From NCBI RefSeq assembly GCF_033097525.1, contig NZ_CP109907.1:1488001-1552000 (forward strand): 64,000 nucleotides of DNA, written 5' to 3'. A program made the translations under genes and the position numbers. The number at the start of each line of letters is the position of its first letter. Within the stretch, counting starts at the first letter, position 1. The notes under the pieces were generated by a model. The model saw nothing but the letters and a program-made list of their open reading frames with translations, had not been told where the DNA came from and did no database searches. Source of the DNA: Sphingobacterium sp. UGAL515B_05. GTDB lineage: Bacteria; Bacteroidota; Bacteroidia; Sphingobacteriales; Sphingobacteriaceae. Of this stretch, positions 9,109 to 17,239 are shown in pieces.

Positions 9109-10563
9109 ATGAAAAAATCTATCTATATAATCTTGCTTGCTACCGCGTTTTATACAGTTTCATGCAACAAATTCTTGGATATCGTACCAAAAACCCAAGT
9201 TCCCCAGGATCAACAATTTGATACTGAACAAGGATTTAAAGATGCTTTGACTGGCGTCTATATTAATCTAAAAAATGAAAGTACATATGGCAAAGAATTA
9301 AGTTTTGCTACCATTGAAAATTTAGTATCAAGTTGGGATGTCACAAACAACACCGTCGAACAACAATTGGGCCTTTACAATTTCTCGGATAGTAAAGTAA
9401 TCGACAAATTTAACCGAATCTTTAGCCAACAATATAAAACAATAGCTCATATCAATGCTATACTGCAACAAATCGATTTAAAAAAATCGGTCTTAAAAAC
9501 AGCGGGTATATACGAAATCATAAAAGGGGAATGCCTCGGTTTAAGAGCCTTTATCCATTTAGATTTAATGCGCTTGTATGGTCCTATGCCTCAAAACCCT
9601 TCGATTGGCAACGAATTAGCCTATGTGACAGAATTTGGAAGAAATATCAATGCACATATTTCCTATGAATCCTACAAAGCACAACTATTGAACGACATCA
9701 AACAGGCAGAAGAACTTATTAAATCAGTAGATCCCATGCTTAACTATTCAATGGCAGATATACGCAACCCCAATGGGTATGGTAGTGCTTTTAAACCAGA
9801 TGATGACTTTATCGCCTACCGGAATATGCGCATGAACTACTATGCAATAAAGGCATTGGAAGCTAGGGCGAACTTATGGTATGGAGATAACGACAAAGCA
9901 TATTTAGCTGCAAAAGAGATCATCGAAGCACGTAACGAAAAAAATGTCCCTAAATTTCAATTAGCTGGTGGCGTCGAATATACAGCATCAAATTTTATGC
10001 TGACAACCGAACAAATTTTTGGCCTTTATGCTTATGATATGGCCAAAACTTATACAAATTATTTCGGAAACGGCCTCTACCGTAAAGGGACATCGGCCAC
10101 AACAATTACAAATCAATTATACGGTAATACCGGCACCGATTTCAGGGAAGCTACCTTATGGAATTTAATTACCATGACTAACGGCTCAAAATATAACGTC
10201 ATCAAAAAGTATCTCACAAATGAAAATAACGTTACTGTAAGCACGGATTATAAACAAATTCCACTACTTAGGACAAGTGAAATGTATCTAATTTTAGCTG
10301 AAACAGCACCATTTAATGAAGGTTTAGATTATTTTAAACAATTCAGACTCTCTCGGAATATTGGATCCACTGCTATACCACAAGATAAATCAAGCCTGCA
10401 ATCAGAAATAATTAAAGAATATCGGAAAGAATTTTATGCTGAAGGTCAAGCATTTTACACTTACAAAAGGTTAAACGTTCCCAAAATCCAAGTGCTATTC
10501 GCTCCATCAGCAGCTTTAATTAATTACTTATTACCTATGCCAACGGTTGAATCATCTAATTAA
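9109..10563 (+). CDS. SusD/RagB-family substrate-binding lipoprotein
   Basis: A 484-residue outer-membrane lipoprotein that should form the lid and binding partner of the SusC transporter just upstream. The signal peptide ends with a cysteine at residue 19 (ATAFYTVSC). The typical SusD N-terminus follows (NKFLDIVPKTQVPQDQQFDT, then GFKDALTGVYINL), with an alpha-helical TPR-like body (CLGLRAFIHLDLMRLYGPMP) and a C-terminal EYRKEFYAEGQAFYTYKR block. The substrate is unknown. The neighbouring aspartyl protease and thioredoxin-fold proteins suggest peptides or proteins rather than a glycan, because no glycosidase is in the operon. Confidence 0.94.
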   Translation: MKKSIYIILLATAFYTVSCNKFLDIVPKTQVPQDQQFDTEQGFKDALTGVYINLKNESTYGKELSFATIENLVSSWDVTNNTVEQQLGLYNFSDSKVIDKFNRIFSQQYKTIAHINAILQQIDLKKSVLKTAGIYEIIKGECLGLRAFIHLDLMRLYGPMPQNPSIGNELAYVTEFGRNINAHISYESYKAQLLNDIKQAEELIKSVDPMLNYSMADIRNPNGYGSAFKPDDDFIAYRNMRMNYYAIKALEARANLWYGDNDKAYLAAKEIIEARNEKNVPKFQLAGGVEYTASNFMLTTEQIFGLYAYDMAKTYTNYFGNGLYRKGTSATTITNQLYGNTGTDFREATLWNLITMTNGSKYNVIKKYLTNENNVTVSTDYKQIPLLRTSEMYLILAETAPFNEGLDYFKQFRLSRNIGSTAIPQDKSSLQSEIIKEYRKEFYAEGQAFYTYKRLNVPKIQVLFAPSAALINYLLPMPTVESSN

Positions 10564-10571
10564 GGAATACA

Positions 10572-11354
10572 ATGAACAACTATAAATCTATACTATTTAT
10601 GCTCTCAGTATGCACCATAATATTTATCTCCTGTGCAAAAGATGAGTACTATATTTTTAACGATGAAGCTCGTATTCAGTTTGGGCCTCCTATCGTACCG
10701 CGAGGAACGACTGTTTCGGAATATCAGGATACATTAAAAGGTGCGACTTTCTATTACGATGCTGAAAAAATCACTAGGGATACCATATACTTCGACATTT
10801 ATACAATTGGTAAATTGTCCAATACAAACCGCAGCTATAAAATTGAGCAAATAAATCTACCAAATGTCGATAATGCTATCCCCGGAAAACATTATGTGGC
10901 ATTTGACGACCCGAGTCTCACAAATGCATATAGCATCAATGCCGATTCAGTACATGCAAAGGTTCCAATTGTTATCTTACGCGATCCAGAATTAAAAGCC
11001 AAAACGATAAATCTCGGATTTCAATTAGTAGAAAACAACAATTTCAAGCTCGGAGAAAACAGCAAACTCTGGCGTAAACTCCAAATAACAGATCGTCTAA
11101 ATAAACCCAATAATTGGACAACTACGATCTCTCAATACTATTTTGGAGCATATAGTGTCCGAAAACATCAATTTATGATTGAGACTACACAAGAAAGATG
11201 GGACGATAATTTTTTTTCAGAAGTATATAGCGCTATAGATCTAATCAACTATTATAAATCTGTCCTTGGCACTGCATTGATCGATTACAATAATGCGCAC
11301 CCAGGCAATCCATTAAAAGATGAAAATGGAGAATTAATCACCTTTCCAAACTAA
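10572..11354 (+). CDS. DUF4843-type lipoprotein
   Basis: A 260-residue probable surface lipoprotein. The signal ends at Cys21 (LSVCTIIFISC), followed by AKDEYYIFNDEARIQFGPP, which resembles the opening of DUF4843 proteins that accompany SusCD pairs in Bacteroidota. No enzymatic motif is visible. The rest looks beta-rich, with YFDIYTIGKL and a GKHYVAFDDPSL segment. It lies 8 bases after SusD and 7 bases before the PKD-like lipoprotein, so it belongs to the same transcript. An accessory role in substrate binding on the surface is an inference from position. Confidence 0.75.
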   Translation: MNNYKSILFMLSVCTIIFISCAKDEYYIFNDEARIQFGPPIVPRGTTVSEYQDTLKGATFYYDAEKITRDTIYFDIYTIGKLSNTNRSYKIEQINLPNVDNAIPGKHYVAFDDPSLTNAYSINADSVHAKVPIVILRDPELKAKTINLGFQLVENNNFKLGENSKLWRKLQITDRLNKPNNWTTTISQYYFGAYSVRKHQFMIETTQERWDDNFFSEVYSAIDLINYYKSVLGTALIDYNNAHPGNPLKDENGELITFPN

Positions 11355-11361
11355 AACGAAT

Positions 11362-12924
11362 ATGAACAAGTTTCTCTATTATTTACTAATTGGACTTACA
11401 CTAATTGTCTCCTCTTGTGCTAAAGATAAAAGCAACTACACATACAATACAGAAGAGTACATCGAAATTGAAGGTATCGAAGACAAGTATACAGCAGTTG
11501 CGTTTCAAGATACCATCAAGATTGAACCGCAGATCAGCTCAAACAAAGATGGTGATTTAGAATATAGCTGGGGCATATATGAAACAAATGTGCAAGGTCG
11601 ATCGGCTCCAGTAGACACAATTAGTCATACGAAAAATCTAAAATACGCAGTCCATGAAGACGCAAAAGACTGGGTGCTGGTATTCCTTGCAAAGAATAAA
11701 AGAACAGGATACACCCAATATAAAACTACAACACTAACGGTCGCTACTGCTTTTACTAGAGGTTGGTACATATTGAAAGATGACGGTGCAAATTCAGATC
11801 TAGATCTTTTTCTAACCCCCCAAAGTATCATGGTCAATGGAAAAATCGAAAACGCGCTTAGCACAGCGAATGGTTCTAAACTTCAAGGAAGAGCAAGTAA
11901 TTTCAGTTTTACATCTGCATACAAAAGTAATATCTTGAACCCTACAACATATGCAAATACAAGAACCTTATTTATCACCACAGAAAAAGATGTACAAGCT
12001 GTAGGCATTAATAATTTAAAAACAATCAGAGACAAATCAACACTATTTATCGGTGGAGACCAAAACATCGCTCCCCCAGTTGGTGCATTTGTTGGAAATT
12101 CTGCCATATATCTTATTAATAGAGGTGAATTATACAATATCTACTCCAATAACGTAAACAAAGGCCAATTTGGGAGCAAAGTAAGATATGACGACAATAA
12201 TAGCCCATATAGCCTATCCCCTTATTTTGCAAGCCAATATAATGTAGATCCTATTTTATTTGATAACAACAGTAGTTCATTTGTTACGCTGGTAAATGGA
12301 TCGGGATCTACATTGACGACTTTCTCAAATGTTGATGGGAATACATTACCTACGGTCAAAAACAATAAAACTGCTTTATATTTAGGATTCAAATCCACCA
12401 CATACCTACCAGCACCGGATTACTATTATAAAAGACAGGGATACGCTATTTTGAAAGATAAAACGGATCCTTCCTTAAAATCCTTGTGTTTTCTAGAAGG
12501 CGACAGAACAAAACTGACGATTAAAAGTGAAACTTTAAGCCCGAGCTCTCTATTACAGAATGCCTCACTATATACCTTGTTGACTGAAGATGAAAATCTA
12601 TTATATTTTGTCACCAATAACAATGTTTACAGCAGAAATCTTAGCAATGGTTTTGAACAATTACAATATGCTGTACCAAGTGGAGAACAAGTAACTTTTA
12701 TCAAACATCTAAAATATGCCGTCACAACCGAGCCGGAATACAATTTCAATTTCTTTATCATAGGAAGTAAATCTGGCTCAAACTATAAAATAAGAATGTT
12801 TAAGAAAAACTCTGGAAATTTAGAATCTGTTCCCACTCAAATTTTAGAAGGAACTGGTTCCGCCAGATCAATCTTATATATCTCGCCAAGGGTCTCTGAA
12901 AGTAGTTATCCGAGTACCTATTAA
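11362..12924 (+). CDS. PKD-like family lipoprotein
   Basis: A 520-residue lipoprotein with the lipidated cysteine at residue 19 (LIGLTLIVSSC). The segment after it (NYTYNTEEYIEIEGIEDKY, then IKIEPQISSNKDGDLEYSW) matches the PKD-like domains found next to SusD and DUF4843 genes. The C-terminal two thirds look like repeated beta-strand units, possibly a propeller. No catalytic motif was recognised. Together with DUF4843 it probably forms surface-exposed accessory binding proteins of the SusCD transporter (inference from the repeated association of these families). Confidence 0.75.
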   Translation: MNKFLYYLLIGLTLIVSSCAKDKSNYTYNTEEYIEIEGIEDKYTAVAFQDTIKIEPQISSNKDGDLEYSWGIYETNVQGRSAPVDTISHTKNLKYAVHEDAKDWVLVFLAKNKRTGYTQYKTTTLTVATAFTRGWYILKDDGANSDLDLFLTPQSIMVNGKIENALSTANGSKLQGRASNFSFTSAYKSNILNPTTYANTRTLFITTEKDVQAVGINNLKTIRDKSTLFIGGDQNIAPPVGAFVGNSAIYLINRGELYNIYSNNVNKGQFGSKVRYDDNNSPYSLSPYFASQYNVDPILFDNNSSSFVTLVNGSGSTLTTFSNVDGNTLPTVKNNKTALYLGFKSTTYLPAPDYYYKRQGYAILKDKTDPSLKSLCFLEGDRTKLTIKSETLSPSSLLQNASLYTLLTEDENLLYFVTNNNVYSRNLSNGFEQLQYAVPSGEQVTFIKHLKYAVTTEPEYNFNFFIIGSKSGSNYKIRMFKKNSGNLESVPTQILEGTGSARSILYISPRVSESSYPSTY

Positions 12925-12999
12925 TTCATTATGGAGATCTAAAGCCATCTCTAAGGTTCTAAGAAAAACAGATGGTTAAAAGTATTTAAAACCAATTTT

Positions 13000-14493
13000 A
13001 TGTGGTATATACAAACAAAAAAATCAATTTTAGTTGGGTTATGTGCCTTAGCTTGGGTCAGTAGCTATGCACAATCTACAGAAATATTTACCCAAAAACT
13101 GCTTCAAGCGTTCCAGCAGAAAGACACCGCTTTCATAGCTGGAGAATTGGCCCCCAACTTCTCAATAGCAGGACATACAGATGCTGGAGCCAGATTTCGT
13201 TTGAACCAAATTGTTAAAAACTATCCAGTTTCAAAAATTGAGTCAAAAACAGATAAAAAAACAAAAAAAGGCTCTCTAATAAGCCTAGACCTAATTAGTA
13301 CGGAAAATAAAACGGTTCATACACACGCTTTACTAGATTCATCTGGTAAATTAATACATCTTTCATTATTCGACGAACTCTACGGGGTCAAGCGCATGGA
13401 AAAAACAAAATTACGTGCTATTATCCCCTTCGAAAACAAGAACGGCTCCATTTATCTCCAGGTCAAAATCAACGGATACGAAAAACCATTACGACTATTG
13501 TTTGATACTGGAGCGGACGGCATGGCTGTAAATCAACAATTAGCCGATGCTATTGGCCTAAAGGTCACAAGAGAGAATAATGCTTCTGTGGTTGGTGGCA
13601 ATACCAAAATTCAAGTATCGGACAATAACAGCATTCTATTAGATACCTTAAAATTAAACGGACAGGGTATTGCGATATTCCCAGAAATGGGTAAAGAAGG
13701 TGATGGTATCATTGGTAATACATTGATTCGTCAATTTATTACTCACATCGATTACGACAAAAACTTAATTTCGCTGTATGATTTTGGAGATTTTCAATAT
13801 AAAGACAAAGGAACTACCGTTTCGATTACAATGCCCGCGGGAGTAATGATTCTTCCCGGCCAACTTGAAATCATACAAGGCAAAACGTATACAGGACATT
13901 TTGTATTCGATACCGGAGCATCCTATGACCTCATCTGTTTCCGTCCATTTGTACGCCAAAATAAGTTACTTGTTAGTGGATTTAAGCCCGAAGCTCAGGC
14001 AGCAACCGTAAGCATGGGCGTCTCTTCACCGACCTTCTCCGGTAACAGTTATCAATTTGCTATTTCACCACTACCCGCCGTAAAAGGTTTACCTATTACA
14101 TTAATGGGAGGTAGTTCCGCAAACGAGCAATGGAAGCCAGGATTTGACGGATCCATAGGTGTCCGACTCCTCAGCAGATACAATATCACAATCAATCTAG
14201 CAGATAATGAGGTCCATTTTTCTCCGAATAAACTACATACCGCCCCGCAAGACTTTCTGGTAAAAAACTATCAATTTGGATGGGACAATGTTGGTCGACT
14301 GAAAGCTTTAGGAATAATAGGTGCTCTTGAAAATCCCGATGGTTTAAAAGCAGGGACCATAATTCACAGGATCGACAATTACACCGCAGATCAACTGAAG
14401 AAAAAACCGATGCTAATTGAAGAAATAAGACTAAAAGCAAAGGAACAGTCCATTATTATTACAGTTGCAGACAATAAAACGGTTACAATTTAA
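13000..14493 (+). CDS. Exported tandem aspartyl protease with C-terminal PDZ domain
   Basis: A 497-residue exported protein with signal peptide up to about residue 25 (GLCALAWVSSYAQ). Two retropepsin-like active-site motifs are visible: LLFDTGADGMAV with the aspartate at residue 169, and FVFDTGASYDLI with the aspartate at residue 304. This suggests a two-lobed, pepsin-like aspartyl peptidase built from two clan AA units. Residues about 430-497 (RLKALGIIGALENPDGLKAG, then IIHRIDNYTADQL) resemble a PDZ domain. It lies 75 bases after the PKD-like lipoprotein and 45 before a thioredoxin-like gene. A role in trimming peptides captured or imported by the SusCD pair fits the context but is not shown. 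Confidence 0.85.
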   Translation: MWYIQTKKSILVGLCALAWVSSYAQSTEIFTQKLLQAFQQKDTAFIAGELAPNFSIAGHTDAGARFRLNQIVKNYPVSKIESKTDKKTKKGSLISLDLISTENKTVHTHALLDSSGKLIHLSLFDELYGVKRMEKTKLRAIIPFENKNGSIYLQVKINGYEKPLRLLFDTGADGMAVNQQLADAIGLKVTRENNASVVGGNTKIQVSDNNSILLDTLKLNGQGIAIFPEMGKEGDGIIGNTLIRQFITHIDYDKNLISLYDFGDFQYKDKGTTVSITMPAGVMILPGQLEIIQGKTYTGHFVFDTGASYDLICFRPFVRQNKLLVSGFKPEAQAATVSMGVSSPTFSGNSYQFAISPLPAVKGLPITLMGGSSANEQWKPGFDGSIGVRLLSRYNITINLADNEVHFSPNKLHTAPQDFLVKNYQFGWDNVGRLKALGIIGALENPDGLKAGTIIHRIDNYTADQLKKKPMLIEEIRLKAKEQSIIITVADNKTVTI

Positions 14494-14538
14494 CAACTGA
14501 GAGGCCCTAAATATACAATCGCCCAAAACACAGATTAG

Positions 14539-15765
14539 ATGAAAAAAAATATCTTCTATATGGTCACAACCTGTTGTGGTCTGCTCTTGTCATGCCTGTT
14601 GCATGCGCAGGAAAAAATAGTTCAAGGAACTTATGCCGAATGTCAAGCCCTGGCAAAAAAAGAGAACAAACTTATCCTTATTGACCTTTACTTTGTCGGA
14701 TGTATGCCTTGTGCGGAGATGGATAAACAAGTGTTCCCAGACCCTGCTGTGGTCAGTGAACTCAAAGCCAATTATATTCTCTACAAAACCGACGTGATGA
14801 AGGAGATAGACGGCAAAAGGCTGGCCCGAAAATACGGTGCCCCCGGTTTCCCAACTTATGTTATTGTAAATCCAGATGGAAAAACGCTATTGACCGAATC
14901 AGGATTCTTTGGGGTAGACCGATTTGTCCCCTTCTTAAAAGAAGCCGTTCAACGCAGCAAATCCGAATTATTTCTAGCCTTTAATAATAGTCTGGACAAT
15001 AACTATCCAGCGGCCTATAGTGAGCGGTTTATAAAGACTGGTGAGAAACACGATTTTGCAGAATTAGAAGGCTATCTGGATCAACAAAAAGACCTTTTCT
15101 GCGAAGCAGCATTTTTAGCCAATAGCGTTACCTCATTCCCGAAATACAACGATTGGGTTTACACACACCTACCTCAACTCATCAAGATGTACGGTAGTAA
15201 TCTACTTCGGAATAAAATTTCAGCAATAGCATCAAAGAAAAGCAAACAATATGGTTCTGCGCAACAGCTGGACAGCTTAGAAAGTATGCTCACGTATATT
15301 CGTCCAACTTTTAATGACAAATTGTGGGATACCTTTTTACCCACGTTTATCTCCAATTATTACACAAGTTCCAAAGATGCCAATACCTATTTGAAATTGA
15401 TCACGCAATTCAATCTTTACACGACTTGGGATCTTAGAAGCAATGCGTTCGGACAAGTCATCATAGACCAAGCGAAGGAGCCTAAAATACTAAATAAAAT
15501 ATTAGCCGAATACCAGCAACAGCAAAGTATAGGGCAACTAGATGTCATCGACAACTACCGCTTGACCTTACTTTATTACTATCTAAAAGACTTTAAAAAC
15601 GCGACAAAATCTGTGCAAACACTCTTAAAAGCTGATCTGTCTAGCTCCAATCATTCCACACTAAAAAAAGAAATACTTGCTTTGAAAGATGCCATAGACA
15701 AAAAGAATCCAGATTTATTTCAAGCGAAAGATATCAAGAAAATTATCCCATTTAAACTTAGTTAA
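14539..15765 (+). CDS. Exported thioredoxin-fold protein (CMPC active site)
   Basis: A 408-residue exported protein. A signal peptide covers about residues 1-24. A thioredoxin domain of the DUF255/thioredoxin_7-like kind spans about 30-140: LILIDLYFVGCMPCAEMD contains the CxxC at residues 55-58, and the cis-proline loop is GAPGFPTYVIV. The remaining 260 residues are mostly helical with no family I recognise. The unusual CMPC active site and thioredoxin fold suggest a thiol-disulfide reductase in the periplasm, perhaps keeping peptide substrates reduced before uptake or hydrolysis. It lies 12 bases before the TlpA-like gene. Confidence 0.85.
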   Translation: MKKNIFYMVTTCCGLLLSCLLHAQEKIVQGTYAECQALAKKENKLILIDLYFVGCMPCAEMDKQVFPDPAVVSELKANYILYKTDVMKEIDGKRLARKYGAPGFPTYVIVNPDGKTLLTESGFFGVDRFVPFLKEAVQRSKSELFLAFNNSLDNNYPAAYSERFIKTGEKHDFAELEGYLDQQKDLFCEAAFLANSVTSFPKYNDWVYTHLPQLIKMYGSNLLRNKISAIASKKSKQYGSAQQLDSLESMLTYIRPTFNDKLWDTFLPTFISNYYTSSKDANTYLKLITQFNLYTTWDLRSNAFGQVIIDQAKEPKILNKILAEYQQQQSIGQLDVIDNYRLTLLYYYLKDFKNATKSVQTLLKADLSSSNHSTLKKEILALKDAIDKKNPDLFQAKDIKKIIPFKLS

Positions 15766-15777
15766 ACCAATTCAATC

Positions 15778-17121
15778 ATGATCAGAAAAACCATTTTATT
15801 ATTGACGACATTCGTTTCATCGATTGTTGTGTTAGCACAACAACCGAGTAATGTTACCGGAACAACAGATCCTATTAAAGTAAAACGTGTAGGCCTATTC
15901 AAAGTACTCAATGGACGACTAAAAGAAATTGCAACAGCTATTCCGGATGCTGCTGGCCGATTTGGATTCCGTTTCACACCAGAGTATGAAGGCTTATATT
16001 CGATTGGTAGCGGAACCGCACAAAATCAACAGGGATTGTTCCGCTTCTATTTCAAAGGCAGTGAGGAACTTAATCTAAAATTGACACCGAGTGAATATGA
16101 ACTTATTGGCAAGAATAGTCCCGAAAATGAGGCGCTTTATCATTGGGACAAACTTTCAAAAAGTTTCCATGATAAAGGAACAACTCCGGGAGGTATGAGT
16201 ACCTATGTAGATTTCTTTCCTGAGGTGGAACAATTCAAAGGAAAACTCGATGGTATCAAAAAAGCAGTTAAAACCGGAAACACAAACTTCGATAAATTTT
16301 TCCCTGAAATAGTAGATTACGATTTTGCGTATTATGCCATCTCCTATTTATACATGCCCCGTACGGCACACCCGAGCAAAGAGGAAATGAGCGATTATTA
16401 TACGCAATTTAATGCAGATCGCTTTCTCACAACTGAGCTTCTTAAATTTCCCTACGGAGATCGTTTCATGAGTAATATGGTGTACAGGAAGTTAGATTTG
16501 GCAACGAAACCGACATTTGATCAACAGGTTGCTGCGATAGGCCCCGATGTGCTTAAAGGACAATATGTGCTACAACGTCTCGAAGGAGCGCGCTCTTACA
16601 GCGACTTTCAGGAAATGAATAATACCTATAGAAAATACTTTACTTTACCTGAGCAGATTGAACGTGCAAAGATTGTTGAAGCTAAGCTTGTAGAGACAAA
16701 AACTGGTGTACCTGCATTTCAGTTTAGCTATCCGAATATTAGTGGTCAAAAAGTTAGCCTTGCGGACCTAAAAGGTAAAGTTGTTTTAATCGATATGTGG
16801 GCGACCTGGTGTGGTCCCTGTCGTGCAGAAGAACCACATTGGGAAAAATTGAACGAGGAATTCAAAAACAAATCAGTTGCTTTTGTTGGGGTTTCTGTTG
16901 ATCAAGATAAACCCAAATGGGAGGCTTATGTAAAGGAAAAAAACTTAAAAGGGATCCAATTACACGCAGGATCTGGAAATACCCTATCAGACGCCTATAA
17001 AGTCAACTCGATTCCACGCTATATCCTCATCGACAAATCCGGCAATCTGATCTCAGCCGATAGTCCGAGACCAAGCGACCCTAAATTGAAGGCACTTCTC
17101 GAAGAATGGATAAATAAATAA
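15778..17121 (+). CDS. TlpA-like thiol-disulfide oxidoreductase
   Basis: A 447-residue exported protein. A signal peptide (about 1-20, ending VLAQQ) precedes an N-terminal beta domain and a helical middle region. The C-terminal thioredoxin domain (about 310-447) carries MWATWCGPCRAEEPHW with the catalytic cysteines at residues 345 and 348, and the SIPRYILIDKSGNLI cis-proline strand. It is the last gene of the operon and is followed by a terminator-like hairpin. Its C-terminus has a decayed relative at 3420-3612, which suggests an ancestral duplication of the operon end. Confidence 0.93.
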   Translation: MIRKTILLLTTFVSSIVVLAQQPSNVTGTTDPIKVKRVGLFKVLNGRLKEIATAIPDAAGRFGFRFTPEYEGLYSIGSGTAQNQQGLFRFYFKGSEELNLKLTPSEYELIGKNSPENEALYHWDKLSKSFHDKGTTPGGMSTYVDFFPEVEQFKGKLDGIKKAVKTGNTNFDKFFPEIVDYDFAYYAISYLYMPRTAHPSKEEMSDYYTQFNADRFLTTELLKFPYGDRFMSNMVYRKLDLATKPTFDQQVAAIGPDVLKGQYVLQRLEGARSYSDFQEMNNTYRKYFTLPEQIERAKIVEAKLVETKTGVPAFQFSYPNISGQKVSLADLKGKVVLIDMWATWCGPCRAEEPHWEKLNEEFKNKSVAFVGVSVDQDKPKWEAYVKEKNLKGIQLHAGSGNTLSDAYKVNSIPRYILIDKSGNLISADSPRPSDPKLKALLEEWINK

Positions 17122-17151
17122 GAAAATCCTACCATACATCTACATACACGA

Positions 17152-17180
17152 GGGGCCGTCCAACAAAATTGGATAGCCCC
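17152..17180 (+). terminator. Hairpin terminator after the SusCD/thioredoxin operon
   Basis: GGGGC-CG-TCCAA, loop CAAAA, TTGGA-TA-GCCCC forms a stem of ten pairs with a small internal bulge. Only a weak T-rich tail follows (TTCGCATAGTTAAA). It lies 30 bases after the stop of the TlpA-like gene and between convergent genes, so it may serve either direction. Confidence 0.55.
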
Positions 17181-17239
17181 TTCGCATAGTTAAAGAAGCA
17201 CCGCCAAGAGATGCTACTTATCAATGAATTGTTAACTTA

